From: an uncultured Lachnospiraceae bacterium
GTDB lineage: Bacteria > Bacillota > Clostridia > Lachnospirales > Lachnospiraceae
Assembly (NCBI GenBank): GCA_910585345.1
Contig: CAJUDS010000012.1
Span: forward strand, 16,857-80,856
Length of the DNA: 64,000 bases
Reading direction: 5' to 3'
Shown: positions 44,352 to 53,697 of the stretch, in pieces
Layout of the letters: the number at the start of each line of letters is the position of its first letter
Position numbering within the stretch: position 1 is the stretch's first letter
Position numbers and translations under genes: made by a program
Notes under the pieces: model-generated
Seen by the model: only the letters and a program-made list of their open reading frames with translations
The model's database searches: none
What the model was told of the DNA's origin: nothing

Positions 44352-44525
44352 AGAGCGCTCTCCTCATCCTTCTCAAAAATACACAGACTATAGAAAACAA
44401 CAAAAATAACTGCCGTTAACGATAACGGATGCATACGTCCGCAGAGAAAACTTCGCTGCATTCACAGCATGCGGACGGCGCAAACAGAAACGACAAAATC
44501 GTTTCCTATAAAAATCATAAAATGA

Positions 44526-44554
44526 TTGGAATAAACAGAAATTTATAGTATAAT
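44526..44554 (+). promoter_or_regulatory. Promoter of the ACT-domain gene
   Basis: TTGGAA and TATAAT are separated by 17 bp, and the -10 ends 25 bp before the coding start with its AAAGGAGG site. Confidence 0.8.
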
Positions 44555-44578
44555 GCACGTTGAAAGGAGGATTATTAT

Positions 44579-44983
44579 ATGTTAAAACAGGTTTCAATAT
44601 TTGCTGAAAATAAAAAAGGCACTTTCCAAGCCATTACAGAAATTCTCAAAAGGGAAGAAATCAATATTTTAGGCTCCGCTACAATGGACGGTGTCGATTT
44701 CGGAACGGTCCGCATGCTTGTGTCGGACACAGACAAGGCAATTCATTCCCTGAAAGCCGCCGGATTCTTATGCCGCGTTACCAATATCATCGGCGTCGAA
44801 ATGGAGGACAAAACCGGCAGTTTGAACCATCTCCTACAGGAATTGTCCTATGGAAATATCAATTTAGACTATACTTATCTGTGCTTCAACAGAGAGAGCG
44901 GGAAACCGATTATTATTCTTCACACCGACGACATTTTTGAAGTTGAAAATCATCTTAAATCAAAAGGATTCGCCGTCCAATAA
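44579..44983 (+). CDS. Tandem ACT-domain protein
   Basis: A 134-residue protein made of two ACT domains (residues 1-65 and 70-134). The first is VSIFAENKKGTFQAITEILKREEINIL; the second is IIGVEMEDKTGSLNHLLQELSYGNIN. Stand-alone ACT proteins bind amino acids and regulate metabolic enzymes or transport; the two amino acid transporters nearby make such a sensor role attractive, but this is inference. AAAGGAGG 8 bp upstream and a consensus promoter support the start. The gene ends inside its own terminator stem. Confidence 0.92.
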   Translation: MLKQVSIFAENKKGTFQAITEILKREEINILGSATMDGVDFGTVRMLVSDTDKAIHSLKAAGFLCRVTNIIGVEMEDKTGSLNHLLQELSYGNINLDYTYLCFNRESGKPIIILHTDDIFEVENHLKSKGFAVQ

Positions 44984-44996
44984 GCGAATCCTTTTC
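44963..44996 (+). terminator. Terminator of the ACT-domain gene
   Basis: AAAGGATTCGC (44963-44973) and GCGAATCCTTT (44984-44994) form an 11-bp stem that includes the last codons of the gene, then TT. Confidence 0.82.
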
Positions 44997-45000
44997 CGTC

Positions 45001-45294
45001 CTATTCATCAACCTTTTTATAACGGCTGAAGATCTTATCCTTACCACATACATGTCTGGATCCGTCTTCATCCACAATAATATAATCGCCCTCTTCAATA
45101 AAAGTCCTGCCGCGGCGATGCTTAATATAAGGACATACGATAGCTCCGTCCTCCCGCTTTGCTTTCACCAGAAGATCCGTCACAATCCAGCCTTTTGTAA
45201 CTACATCAGACCAAAGTTCAAAACCGTCTTCCATTCCCTTATTTGGCTCATACTGATATACCTCAGCACAAAGTCCGATTCTGCAGCATTTCAT
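45001..45294 (-). CDS. Small conserved protein of unknown function
   Basis: A 97-residue soluble protein (MKCCRIGLCAEVYQYEPNKG...). GGAGG 6 bp before the ATG supports it. It contains Trp-rich and Arg-rich strands (ELWSDVVTKGWIVTDLLV; CPYIKHRRGRTFIEEGDYIIVDEDG) that look like a small beta-barrel, and four cysteines, two of them adjacent at the N-terminus. I cannot assign a family. It is convergent with the ACT gene and shares that short intergenic terminator region. Confidence 0.75.
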   Translation of the reverse strand: MKCCRIGLCAEVYQYEPNKGMEDGFELWSDVVTKGWIVTDLLVKAKREDGAIVCPYIKHRRGRTFIEEGDYIIVDEDGSRHVCGKDKIFSRYKKVDE

Positions 45295-45395
45295 AATACA
45301 CCTCCGCTAATAATTTCAAGATAGTTTCATTATAGCACAATTTTCTCAAAAAACACTTCCAAATTCATTTTTCTCGAAAGATTTTATTCGCCCGC

Positions 45396-46166
45396 TTAGA
45401 TGCACCTGTATGCTATAATTGTCACGGTTCCTTTCCCCGAATATTTTTTCATTTCATACTTATCAGGAAACGCCTCCAATAACTGCGGCAGTTTTGCATA
45501 TCCGTATGTTCTGGAATCAAAATCCGGCTTCGCTCTTTTTATAAATGTACCTGCGGAACTGACATTCACATATCCGTCGTCATCCTGATATTTGTCTGAG
45601 GCGATTTTAAGCAGATTGTGTATTTCCTTAAAATCATCCAGAGGATCTTCGCTTTCTGTGCTGCTTGTGTTTTTCCCTTTGCGCTTTCCCGATTTGGAGC
45701 TTTTAGCCGTCTGCGGCTTTGCTTCCGTATCTTTGTCCAGATTTTCCAGAAAAACAAACTCATCGCAGGATTTCCGAAAAGCCTCCGGTGTCTTTTTTTC
45801 TCCGACTCCCATTACAAACACGCCGGACTCCCGCAGTTTGATTGCCAGCGGTGTGTAATCGCTGTCGCTGGCAACAATCACAAACGCATCATAGATACCC
45901 ATATGCAGCAGATCTACCGTATCAATTACCAAAGCCATATCTGTTGCATTTTTCCCCGAAACATAGTCAAACTGTTGCTGCGCTTTAATTGCCAGCCGTT
46001 TCAATTCACTTTCCCAGTTTTTCAGCGCATCTTTTTTCCAGTTGCCATAAGCCCTCTTCACAACAATACGTCCATGCGTGGATATCTCTTTGATCACCGC
46101 CTCCAGCTTGGAAAGTCTTGTATTATCTGCATCAATTAAAAGTACGATTTTCTGTAAATTGTCCAT
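45396..46166 (-). CDS. NYN-domain protein with C-terminal OST-HTH/LOTUS domain
   Basis: A 256-residue protein. Residues 1-140 are a NYN (PIN-like nuclease) domain: KIVLLIDADNTRLSKLEAVI with the first acidic residues, YGNWKKDALKNWE, the KNATDMALVIDTVDLLH acidic pair and IVASDSDYTPLAIKLRESG. A basic Ser/Lys linker (about 150-172) leads to a LOTUS/OST-HTH domain (EIHNLLKIASDKYQDDDGYVN...RTYGYAKLPQLLEAF), which binds RNA in homologues. The pair is known in LabA-like and limkain-like proteins and predicts an RNA-processing or RNA-decay role. GGAGG precedes the start. It is monocistronic. Confidence 0.9.
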   Translation of the reverse strand: MDNLQKIVLLIDADNTRLSKLEAVIKEISTHGRIVVKRAYGNWKKDALKNWESELKRLAIKAQQQFDYVSGKNATDMALVIDTVDLLHMGIYDAFVIVASDSDYTPLAIKLRESGVFVMGVGEKKTPEAFRKSCDEFVFLENLDKDTEAKPQTAKSSKSGKRKGKNTSSTESEDPLDDFKEIHNLLKIASDKYQDDDGYVNVSSAGTFIKRAKPDFDSRTYGYAKLPQLLEAFPDKYEMKKYSGKGTVTIIAYRCI

Positions 46167-46231
46167 AGTATCCTCCTGTCTTCCTACGATACCTTATTCC
46201 GCCCCACGCGACAATAATATTCTCAGTTTTT

Positions 46232-46602
46232 TTATTTTTTATTGAAATAATTCATCAATATCTCTTTCATATGGTTATATCTTCCGGCATAAGAATTTTC
46301 CACACGAATAAGCTCCAAATGATGTCCCGCACAGATTGCGTTCTTTTGCGCATCTCTGGCTTTGACGATTTCGTCTTCAAAATGCGCTTTCCCATCCAGT
46401 TCGATTGCCAGTATGGAAATCTCTTTTTTGTATTCTTTTTCATACACCACAAAATCAATTGGTTACGCGCCCGCGAAGTTGCCGCATTGATCAGCTCTTT
46501 ATTGTTTTTCAACCATTCATATGTTCCTGGTCTAGTCCGCCCTGTGATGACCGTGGAAAACAACAATACCTCTTTTTCAACTGCTGCGACTTGTTTATTA
46601 TA
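46232..46602 (-). pseudogene. Relic of an AAA/SF1 helicase-DUF2726 nuclease gene
   Basis: Two fragments in different frames read continuously as the end of a large helicase-nuclease. Frame one (46602 down) gives AVEKEVLLFSTVITGRTRPG and then ELINAATSRARNQLILW, the last motif of a superfamily I helicase. After a frameshift near 46450 the other frame gives ISILAIELDGKAHFEDE and IVKARDAQKN, the DUF2726/PDDEXK-like nuclease end. An in-frame stop precedes the first part, and the linker between the two is too short, so most of the gene is lost. It is a dead remnant, possibly of a defence or recombination gene. Confidence 0.75.
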
Positions 46603-46836
46603 CCATTAATCGCCGCTTCTGCAAATAGATGGCAGCCAAGCGATTCATTCGCGCGCCATTTGTCGCATATCATACAACAGACCGAACACGCGCAACACAA
46701 AATTTTGTTCAAAATTATAAAATATGACATAAATTATAAAAATTTTTCATAAAATTTCACACGAAAACTTCCATTTGTTTTCAATATGAGGTAAACTTTA
46801 AGTATATTAAGTAAATCTTTAGAGGAGGGCAGTTTT

Positions 46837-48042
46837 ATGGCAAAAGAAATGATTGCAATGCTTCTTGCCGGCGGTCAGGGATCGCGCTTGTACGCACTGA
46901 CAGAGAAGCTTGCAAAACCAGCGGTACCTTTTGGCGGAAAATACCGCATTATAGACTTTCCGCTGTCTAACTGTGTCAATTCAGGCATTGATACGGTAGG
47001 CATTTTGACACAATATCAGCCATTGGTGTTAAACGAGTATATTGGAAACGGGCAGCCCTGGGATTTAGACCGTCTGTACGGAGGCGTACATGTTTTACCG
47101 CCTTATCAGAAGGCAAGCGGCTCAGATTGGTATAAGGGAACTGCAAACGCAATTTATCAGAACATATCCTTTATCGAACGATACGACCCAAAATATGTGA
47201 TCATACTCTCCGGCGACCAGATCTGTAAACAGGATTACAGCGATTTCCTGAAGTTCCACAAGGAAAAAGACGCGGAATTCAGCGTAGCCGTTATGGAGGT
47301 TCCCTGGGATGAAGCCTCCCGCTTCGGCCTGATGGTTACCGACGAAACAGATAAGATTACGGAGTTCCAGGAAAAACCAAAGAACCCCAAATCCAATCTG
47401 GCGTCAATGGGCATCTACATATTCAACTGGGACATCCTTAAAAAATATCTGGAAGAAGATGAAGCCGATCTCAATTCGGAAAATGATTTCGGCAATAACA
47501 TCATTCCCAATCTGCTGCGTGACAACCGCAAAATGTATGCTTATCACTTCAGCGGATACTGGAAAGACGTGGGAACCATCAATTCTCTGTGGGAAGCCAA
47601 TATGGAAGTGCTGGATCCGGAACACAGCGGCATCAATCTGTTTGATCAGGACTGGAAAATATACAGCCGCAACAGCGGCATGACCGGTCATAAAATCGAT
47701 GCCAATGCAGTAATCGAAAATTCTATGATTACCGACGGCTGCCGCATCAAAGGTACCGTAAAACACTCCGTTCTGTTTGCGGGCGTCAAAGTGGAAAAAG
47801 ACGCTGTTGTGGAAGATGCTGTTATTATGGGCGGTACGGTAATCAAAGCCGGCGCCGTCGTAAAACACTGTATTGTAGCTGAAAATGTAACAATCGGCGA
47901 AAACGCCGTCGTGGGCAAAATGCCTTCCGGAGATGAAAACGGCGTTGCAACAATCGGCGCAGGCGTTACCATCGGCAGCAATGCCAAAATCGGTCCGACA
48001 GCTATGATCAATAAAAACGTGGAAGGCGGTGAAGAACAATGA
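46837..48042 (+). CDS. glgC: Glucose-1-phosphate adenylyltransferase, catalytic subunit
   Basis: A 401-residue ADP-glucose pyrophosphorylase, making ADP-glucose from ATP and glucose-1-phosphate for glycogen synthesis. The catalytic domain has MLLAGGQGSRLYALTEKLAKP (substrate loop GGxGxRL), PFGGKYRIIDFPLSNC and ILSGDQICKQDY, and FQEKPKNPKSN with the sugar-phosphate lysine. The C-terminus is a left-handed beta-helix of hexapeptide repeats (VIENSMI, VVEDAVI, VTIGENAVVG). GGAGGG precedes the start. Its stop overlaps the glgD start by 4 bp, so the two are coupled. Confidence 0.96.
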   Translation: MAKEMIAMLLAGGQGSRLYALTEKLAKPAVPFGGKYRIIDFPLSNCVNSGIDTVGILTQYQPLVLNEYIGNGQPWDLDRLYGGVHVLPPYQKASGSDWYKGTANAIYQNISFIERYDPKYVIILSGDQICKQDYSDFLKFHKEKDAEFSVAVMEVPWDEASRFGLMVTDETDKITEFQEKPKNPKSNLASMGIYIFNWDILKKYLEEDEADLNSENDFGNNIIPNLLRDNRKMYAYHFSGYWKDVGTINSLWEANMEVLDPEHSGINLFDQDWKIYSRNSGMTGHKIDANAVIENSMITDGCRIKGTVKHSVLFAGVKVEKDAVVEDAVIMGGTVIKAGAVVKHCIVAENVTIGENAVVGKMPSGDENGVATIGAGVTIGSNAKIGPTAMINKNVEGGEEQ

Positions 48043-49181
48043 TTAACTCAAAGGCAGGCGCTCTTGGTATTATTTTCCCAAACAGCTACGATTCGCTGGT
48101 TCCAGAATTGGTCAATGTACGTCTGATGGCTTCGATTCCTTTTGCCAGCCGTTACCGCCTGATTGATTTTATTTTATCCAGCATGGTGCACTGTAACATT
48201 GATAACATCTCCGTGATGGTGAACAACAATTATCACTCTTTGATGGACCATCTTGATTCCGGTCGGGAGTGGGATCTGGTTCGGAAAAATGGTGGTCTGC
48301 ATATTTTTCCTCCTTTTGCCGAGAAAGGCTCCAAACCCTATACGGGCCGCGTTACCGCATTGGCTAACATCCTCGAATTTTTACAGGATGAAAAAGAAAA
48401 ATATGTTGTTATGACAGACGCTAATATCGCAGTGAACTTTGATTTCAATGCCATGATGAAAGCGCACATAGAGAGCGGTGCGGATGTCACCGTTGCATAC
48501 AATGAACAGAAACTGCCTGACAGCATCCTCAACTCTCAGTCAAACGACAAAGGATTTTATTACACACTGAAAATCGAGGATGGACGTGTCACAAAAATTT
48601 ATGTAAACAGCAGAGAAACCGGCGTACAAAACTTTTCTATGAATATATTTATCATTGCACGTGAACTTCTCATCGACCTGATTACCACAGCATCTATTCA
48701 TGGAAAAGAATATTTTGAACGTGACGTTCTGCTGCCCCAGGTAAGCAGACTCAATATTCAGGCTTATAAATACGACGGATATGTGGCGCGCATCAGCGAT
48801 ATCAAGAGCTATTTCGACGAGAACATGAAGCTTCTTGATGATTACAACCTGGACGCGTTGTTCTCCGGTTCACCCATCTACACAAAAATCCGCGACGATA
48901 CTCCTACCCGATATATCGAAGGAGCAAAGGTACAGAATGTGATGGCTGCCGACGGTTGTATTATCGAAGGCGATGTAGAAAACAGCGTCCTGTTCCGAGG
49001 CGTTAAAATAGCCAAAGGCGCTAAGGTTCGCAACTGCGTTCTCATGCAGGGCACCGAGATAGAAGCGGGTGCGAATGTTGAATATCTCATTACGGACAAG
49101 AATGTAACCATTACTTCCGGAAAAGAAATGAAAGGCAGCGATACCTATCCCATTTATATTGGGAAATTTTTAAAAGTTTAA
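48039..49181 (+). CDS. glgD: GlgD, non-catalytic partner of GlgC
   Basis: A 380-residue ADP-glucose pyrophosphorylase-like protein that assembles with GlgC in Firmicutes and raises its activity. It keeps the fold (FASRYRLIDFILSSMVHC; EKYVVMTDANIAVNFDF) but the N-terminal GGxGxRL loop is replaced by KAGALGIIFPNSYDSLVPEL, so it should not be catalytic alone. The C-terminal beta-helix repeats are present (IIEGDVENSVLFRG, IEAGANVEYLI). It is translated from an ATG overlapping the end of glgC. A terminator shared with the convergent kinase gene follows. Confidence 0.95.
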   Translation: MINSKAGALGIIFPNSYDSLVPELVNVRLMASIPFASRYRLIDFILSSMVHCNIDNISVMVNNNYHSLMDHLDSGREWDLVRKNGGLHIFPPFAEKGSKPYTGRVTALANILEFLQDEKEKYVVMTDANIAVNFDFNAMMKAHIESGADVTVAYNEQKLPDSILNSQSNDKGFYYTLKIEDGRVTKIYVNSRETGVQNFSMNIFIIARELLIDLITTASIHGKEYFERDVLLPQVSRLNIQAYKYDGYVARISDIKSYFDENMKLLDDYNLDALFSGSPIYTKIRDDTPTRYIEGAKVQNVMAADGCIIEGDVENSVLFRGVKIAKGAKVRNCVLMQGTEIEAGANVEYLITDKNVTITSGKEMKGSDTYPIYIGKFLKV

Positions 49182-49187
49182 ACAAGT

Positions 49188-49262
49188 AAAAAACCTTCAA
49201 ACAGACAACTTATTATGGCAAAACTGCCGCTTGGCGTAAGTGTCTCGTTTGAAGGTTTTTAT
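49188..49262. terminator. Bidirectional terminator between glgD and nahK
   Basis: AAAAACCTTCAAAC (49189-49202) is complementary to GTTTGAAGGTTTTT (49247-49260). It gives A/T-runs on both sides and can end both convergent transcripts. Confidence 0.85.
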
Positions 49263-49282
49263 TTCCGAATGAAGTTAAAAAT

Positions 49283-50407
49283 TTAAATTCCGGCAGATAT
49301 CCTTTGTACAATCGCCTTCATTTCATCCCATTTAGCCTCCATATCTGCTATGAGCTTGAACTGTGTCCTCGCCCGGTCCAGGTTATGGTTTTCCCGCTGA
49401 ATCTTAAAATAATGATCCCCTGTCAGGAAATCACCCAGAAACCGTATGCCGCACTCATAAGTCATCAATTTGGCGCCCATAGGAAGCATCTCGATCTCAG
49501 TCCTGGTAAGGCTCCCCGCGCATCCTTCCAGATATCCTTTTGTAAAGATCTCAAACAAAGACAAATCCAACTGTACTTTGCTTAAATCCGTCTCGTCTTC
49601 CGCTCCCGTGCTGGCTCCAAAACGGATAGAGTCGCCGAAGTCATACATGGAAAGCCCCGGCATAATCGTGTCAAGGTCGATGACGCACAACGCTTTTCTC
49701 GTATCCTCGTCAAACAGGATGTTATTCAATTTTGTATCGTTATGCGTTACCCGAAGCGGCAGTTTCCCTTCGGCTAAAAGATTGGTGAGAACTGCCGTAT
49801 CCTTTTCTCTGTCAAGCGCAAAAGCAATTTCTTTCCCGGCAAGCGCCACCCGCTCTCTGTTTCCTTCCTCAATTGCTTTTTTGAAGTCTTGAAAGCGGGA
49901 AGGGGTGTTATGAAAGTTGACAATTGTTTCATGAAGCGTCTCTACAGGAAAATCGGCCAGCATTTTCTGAAAATTTCCAAACGCAACAGCGCTGTCATAA
50001 AAATCCTTTTGATCCTCCACTTTTTCAAGACAAAGAGATCTTTCAATAAACGGAAAAACTCTCCAGAAATTGTTATTTCTATCCTGATAATAATTTGCTC
50101 CGTCTCTTGTTTGCAATACATTTAAAGTCTCCCTATCCGGATCTCCGCTTTGGGAGATGATGATCCCGCGCAGATATTCCGTAATATGTACCACGTTTTC
50201 CATCAATTGCGACGGATTTTTAAAAATATCACGATTAATTTTCTGTAATATAAAACTCTTTTCTTTCTGATCCGGCCTCTTGCAGCAAAGCCGGAATGTA
50301 TCGTTGATATGGCCGTTCCCGTAGGGAATCTTTTCCACCAGCCTGCCATTGCTGGCAGACTCTATTGGAAACGCTGCAATCACTTCATCCATTGTATTCC
50401 TATCCAT
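49283..50407 (-). CDS. nahK: N-acetylhexosamine 1-kinase
   Basis: A 374-residue aminoglycoside-phosphotransferase-fold kinase matching NahK/LnpB of the GNB/LNB pathway, which makes GlcNAc-1-P or GalNAc-1-P from the free sugar and ATP. Visible motifs are YGNGHINDTFRL near residue 29, the catalytic loop VTHNDTKLNNILFD, and the metal-binding CVIDLDTIMPGLSMYDFGD. GGAGG 7 bp upstream supports the start. It directly follows the GH112 phosphorylase gene (36-bp gap) and is the last gene of the operon. This linkage makes the assignment strong even without a phylogeny. Confidence 0.93.
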   Translation of the reverse strand: MDRNTMDEVIAAFPIESASNGRLVEKIPYGNGHINDTFRLCCKRPDQKEKSFILQKINRDIFKNPSQLMENVVHITEYLRGIIISQSGDPDRETLNVLQTRDGANYYQDRNNNFWRVFPFIERSLCLEKVEDQKDFYDSAVAFGNFQKMLADFPVETLHETIVNFHNTPSRFQDFKKAIEEGNRERVALAGKEIAFALDREKDTAVLTNLLAEGKLPLRVTHNDTKLNNILFDEDTRKALCVIDLDTIMPGLSMYDFGDSIRFGASTGAEDETDLSKVQLDLSLFEIFTKGYLEGCAGSLTRTEIEMLPMGAKLMTYECGIRFLGDFLTGDHYFKIQRENHNLDRARTQFKLIADMEAKWDEMKAIVQRISAGI

Positions 50408-50443
50408 CGTTTTTCCTCCATGCTGTGATCAATAACATTGCGG

Positions 50444-52618
50444 TCAGTCTGCAGGACACTGATACGTTAACCACTGCATCTCCATAGGCGCCATCTCAAG
50501 GTGGGCATAAAATCGTCCCATCACATACAGATCCGTATTCCTTGGCTCCTTAGAATTATTAATGACAGCCACTTCTCCCGTTTTTTCAAAAACGGCCAAT
50601 TCCGTATCCACATTTGTAACATAAAATTTCTTCATCTCCTCTTCCCTGTGCGCAGCATAATAAACAGCACGCAAAAGAAGACGGCAGTTTTGCGGTGAAT
50701 ACGGCAGCCCTGTGAAATACACGCTTCTGCCTCTGCCATATTCATTGACTACCAGACGACTGTATTTTCCGTCCATATTTAGAATCTGATAGTGTTCTCC
50801 CTGTGCGTAGATACGGCTTTTTCCTTCTCCAAAATCAATTTCGCCCGGAATATCTTCCAAAATAAAATGCTTGTTATTCAGTTCATTGTATTTATCTGTG
50901 CTCATGGAAAAACCAAGTTCCCTGTCAACCCCCAGCACATCGCTTAACTGAAAATAGCGGCCCTGATACTGACAGGCGCTCGGTTCCCCTACTCCGATAA
51001 AGCCACCGCCCTCGTCAACAAATCTGCGGATAGCACAGACTACCTTTTCATCCTTCCAATTTTCGGCGCCGCTCCATGCAGTATAAGCGTCCCCGGCATT
51101 GATAATCACTCCAATCTCCGGATCAATTCCGTTCCTGATCTGATCAAAGTCAATAAATTCAACGTCTATCGGCATTCCACTCAGGCACTCGATCACACCG
51201 ACATAGGAATAGATCTCCCTGTACCACAGGGCATGATGCACCTGGTTTGACATCCATCGGCGAATATTTCCCCAGCAGTTCAAAATACCAACCTTAAAAG
51301 GCGCCGTATATGCCTTTTCGCCATTCATATGCTGATGAATCTGCCGAAATTCACCCACTACTCTGGATATCTGGTCAATAAATCCAGGCCACTGCGCCGC
51401 CAGTTTGAGATATCCTCCATACCCAATCCGGTCCAGCGGCGAACGCAGGATCGCCCTTCTCGCCTTTAGCCAGTTATCCTGCGCTTCTCCGATCGGGTTT
51501 CCCCCTTCGGTAAACACATCCGGGAAAAAGTACGGCAGCAGACGGCCCTCCGTATACCGCACACCCTTGATATCAGAAATCATACGCAGTGTGACGCCAT
51601 CCCCCACAGAGCCGACAACAGCGTCAAGTCCAATGTCTTTAAAATACTTACCAAAAGGTTCTGTCCCAATCCAATGATCGCCCAAAAACATCATAGCTTC
51701 CTTGCCATAACTATGCACAATGTCCACCAGTTCTTTTGCCAGCCTGGAAACCTCAATCTGCTGGAATTCTATAAAATCCCGAAATTCTTTGGACGGCACA
51801 CGGAACGTCGAGTTGTGATAACCCTGGTCAACGATATATTCCGGCCGAAACGGATAGCCCGCCCATTTTTCAAACTGCTCAAGTATGTAAGGACTGACGC
51901 TTGCGCTATAGCCAAACCACTCCACATATTTTTCCCGCTTCTGATCGTCAAAAGTCAGCGTAAACTGGTGAAAAAAAGTGGTAAAGCGCACTACATTCAC
52001 TTGTGGATTCTCTTCGCACCAATTCTTGAGTTTTTCCTTTACATAGCGGCGTGTTTTTGGCTGGCGCACATCATAGGTCAACTGGTGTGGCGCGTTCTTC
52101 CAGTCATTTGTAATAAAATTGTACATATGGACAGGATCCCATATCAGAAATGCAAGAAAACTGACAGTATATTGGTGATACGGAATTGTCTCAATCACGA
52201 CCTCGCCTGTATTTTCATCGTACTCCCATTTTTCTGTCGGTACAACCTCACCTGTCGTCCTGTCCACGACTTCCCACCAACGCTTGGGAGAATCAATCGC
52301 ATTTACCTTAAGCTGCTCTGTGTGAAAGCCCTTCATCAATTCAATGCGCAGGCTTTCTCCCTTTGCCGTTACCCGGTCACTAATCAGATATTCCTGTTGG
52401 ATCTCCTCAGGGTTTTTCATTGCCCAGTCGTTGTCTTTTCTGGTCGTATAATAGGTTGCGTAAATCTTAACATTCTGGCTTAACAGCTCTTCCGGCATCG
52501 TTGTCCCGTCGCAATCCCGCAAAGCATCGGCGCCAAGCATATTTTTTAACCGTATCGTCTCACTAACCATGTCCACATCCGTAGGAAGGGTTAACCTGCC
52601 AGTGCTTTCCATTTCCAT
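50444..52618 (-). CDS. gnpA: 1,3-beta-galactosyl-N-acetylhexosamine phosphorylase (GH112)
   Basis: A 724-residue cytoplasmic GH112 enzyme that splits galacto-N-biose or lacto-N-biose with phosphate into galactose-1-phosphate and GalNAc or GlcNAc. The N-terminal GRLTLPTDVDMVSETIRLKN, the barrel stretch VVRFTTFFHQFTLTFDD, FGYSASVSPYILEQFEKWAG and MFLGDHWIGTEPFGKYF are characteristic. The length agrees with family members (about 720-750). GGGAGG lies 9 bp upstream. It is preceded by a tiny membrane-protein gene and the ABC permeases and followed by nahK, the classic layout. Preference for GNB versus LNB cannot be told. Confidence 0.95.
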   Translation of the reverse strand: MEMESTGRLTLPTDVDMVSETIRLKNMLGADALRDCDGTTMPEELLSQNVKIYATYYTTRKDNDWAMKNPEEIQQEYLISDRVTAKGESLRIELMKGFHTEQLKVNAIDSPKRWWEVVDRTTGEVVPTEKWEYDENTGEVVIETIPYHQYTVSFLAFLIWDPVHMYNFITNDWKNAPHQLTYDVRQPKTRRYVKEKLKNWCEENPQVNVVRFTTFFHQFTLTFDDQKREKYVEWFGYSASVSPYILEQFEKWAGYPFRPEYIVDQGYHNSTFRVPSKEFRDFIEFQQIEVSRLAKELVDIVHSYGKEAMMFLGDHWIGTEPFGKYFKDIGLDAVVGSVGDGVTLRMISDIKGVRYTEGRLLPYFFPDVFTEGGNPIGEAQDNWLKARRAILRSPLDRIGYGGYLKLAAQWPGFIDQISRVVGEFRQIHQHMNGEKAYTAPFKVGILNCWGNIRRWMSNQVHHALWYREIYSYVGVIECLSGMPIDVEFIDFDQIRNGIDPEIGVIINAGDAYTAWSGAENWKDEKVVCAIRRFVDEGGGFIGVGEPSACQYQGRYFQLSDVLGVDRELGFSMSTDKYNELNNKHFILEDIPGEIDFGEGKSRIYAQGEHYQILNMDGKYSRLVVNEYGRGRSVYFTGLPYSPQNCRLLLRAVYYAAHREEEMKKFYVTNVDTELAVFEKTGEVAVINNSKEPRNTDLYVMGRFYAHLEMAPMEMQWLTYQCPAD

Positions 52619-52633
52619 CGTTTGATACCTCCC

Positions 52634-52801
52634 TTATTTTTGATATTTTCTGTTGTAGAGATAAAGGAGAACTAATATTCCCAAAAGACCTACCAGCATC
52701 ACTGCAAGCCCGGAAGGACCGATCGTACGCTGTCCCGTAACGACCAATGTCATACTGCCGATGAAGATCAGAAGATATAGTAATTTGAATACATATTTCA
52801 T
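52634..52801 (-). CDS. 55-residue membrane protein in the GNB/LNB operon (DUF6903-like)
   Basis: A short frame starting with ATG at 52801 and ending with TAA at 52634, with GGGAGGA 5 to 7 bp upstream. It encodes a protein with two hydrophobic segments (MKYVFKLLYLLIFIGSMTL... and LAVMLVGLLGILVLLYLY) joined by a short polar turn. I recall similar mini-proteins (DUF6903) next to GH112 genes in Firmicutes. It sits exactly between the permease and gnpA genes, so it may help assemble or regulate the transporter. That role is inference. Confidence 0.8.
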   Translation of the reverse strand: MKYVFKLLYLLIFIGSMTLVVTGQRTIGPSGLAVMLVGLLGILVLLYLYNRKYQK

Positions 52802-52819
52802 ATACATTCCTCCCTGCGG

Positions 52820-53683
52820 TTAACCCTTTAATCCGCCAAGGCTCATGCCCTGCGTCAGTTTTTTCTGGACCAGTATATACAAAATCAGAGTCGGCAGCAT
52901 TACGATTACAAGTCCCGCATAAAGCTGTCCGTAATTTGCGGCTGCTTTCTGCGCCTGCATCAGCTGCATCAAGCCTACGGGTAATGTTTTGGAGCCTTTG
53001 GTGAGCAGCGTCATGGATATGATATATTCATTCCAAAAAGATAAAAAGTTAAATAGAATGACCGTGATAATACTCGGCATAGCCATAGGCATCATAATCT
53101 GCACCATTGTCCTGAAATAGCCGCAGCCGTCCATATAAGCGGCTTCTTCATAATCATGCGGTATCGTGACAAAGAAACCGGAAAGCAGATAAATCGTAAA
53201 TGGCAGCGCCGTGGCCGCGTAAACAAGCGCCACAATAAAGAGATTGTTCAGGAAAAAACCTTCGCCGCCCAAGTTTCTCAAAAATTTATCGGCATCTACA
53301 AACATCAGGAAAATCGGCACCACAATATAATTTACGTTGATAAACAGACCGCCCATAAACATAATATTTAATACTTTACTGCCAAAAAAACGGTAACGTG
53401 CAAGCACATAAGCCGCCGGCAGCGCAACGACCAGCAGAATAGCCAGCGCCAAGGCCGTCACCAATATCGAATTTATGAAGTACTCTCCCATCTGGGCTTT
53501 TTCAAATGCATCCATGAAGTTTTGAAAGTAGAATCCTTTCGGCAGCGTCCATGGATTTCCGTAAAATTCAGAGTTTTCTTTGATGGACGCCAAAAAAACC
53601 CAGCCCACCGGTATTACAATGCTGACGGCAAGCGTCAACAGAGCGACATAGATGAAAAGTTTATACAGCTTGTTAAGATTCAT
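52820..53683 (-). CDS. Sugar ABC transporter permease (MalG-like)
   Basis: A 287-residue inner-membrane permease with six predicted helices. The cytoplasmic EAA loop that docks the ATPase is DYEEAAYMDGCGYFRTMVQIMMPMAMP. It is the second permease of the importer and probably takes up GNB/LNB or related mucin or milk disaccharides. GGAGG lies 8 bp before ATG. No ATP-binding subunit is encoded here, so a shared MsmX-type ATPase elsewhere is expected. It lies 14 bp after the first permease gene. Confidence 0.94.
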   Translation of the reverse strand: MNLNKLYKLFIYVALLTLAVSIVIPVGWVFLASIKENSEFYGNPWTLPKGFYFQNFMDAFEKAQMGEYFINSILVTALALAILLVVALPAAYVLARYRFFGSKVLNIMFMGGLFINVNYIVVPIFLMFVDADKFLRNLGGEGFFLNNLFIVALVYAATALPFTIYLLSGFFVTIPHDYEEAAYMDGCGYFRTMVQIMMPMAMPSIITVILFNFLSFWNEYIISMTLLTKGSKTLPVGLMQLMQAQKAAANYGQLYAGLVIVMLPTLILYILVQKKLTQGMSLGGLKG

Positions 53684-53697
53684 TTCCTAACCCTCCT

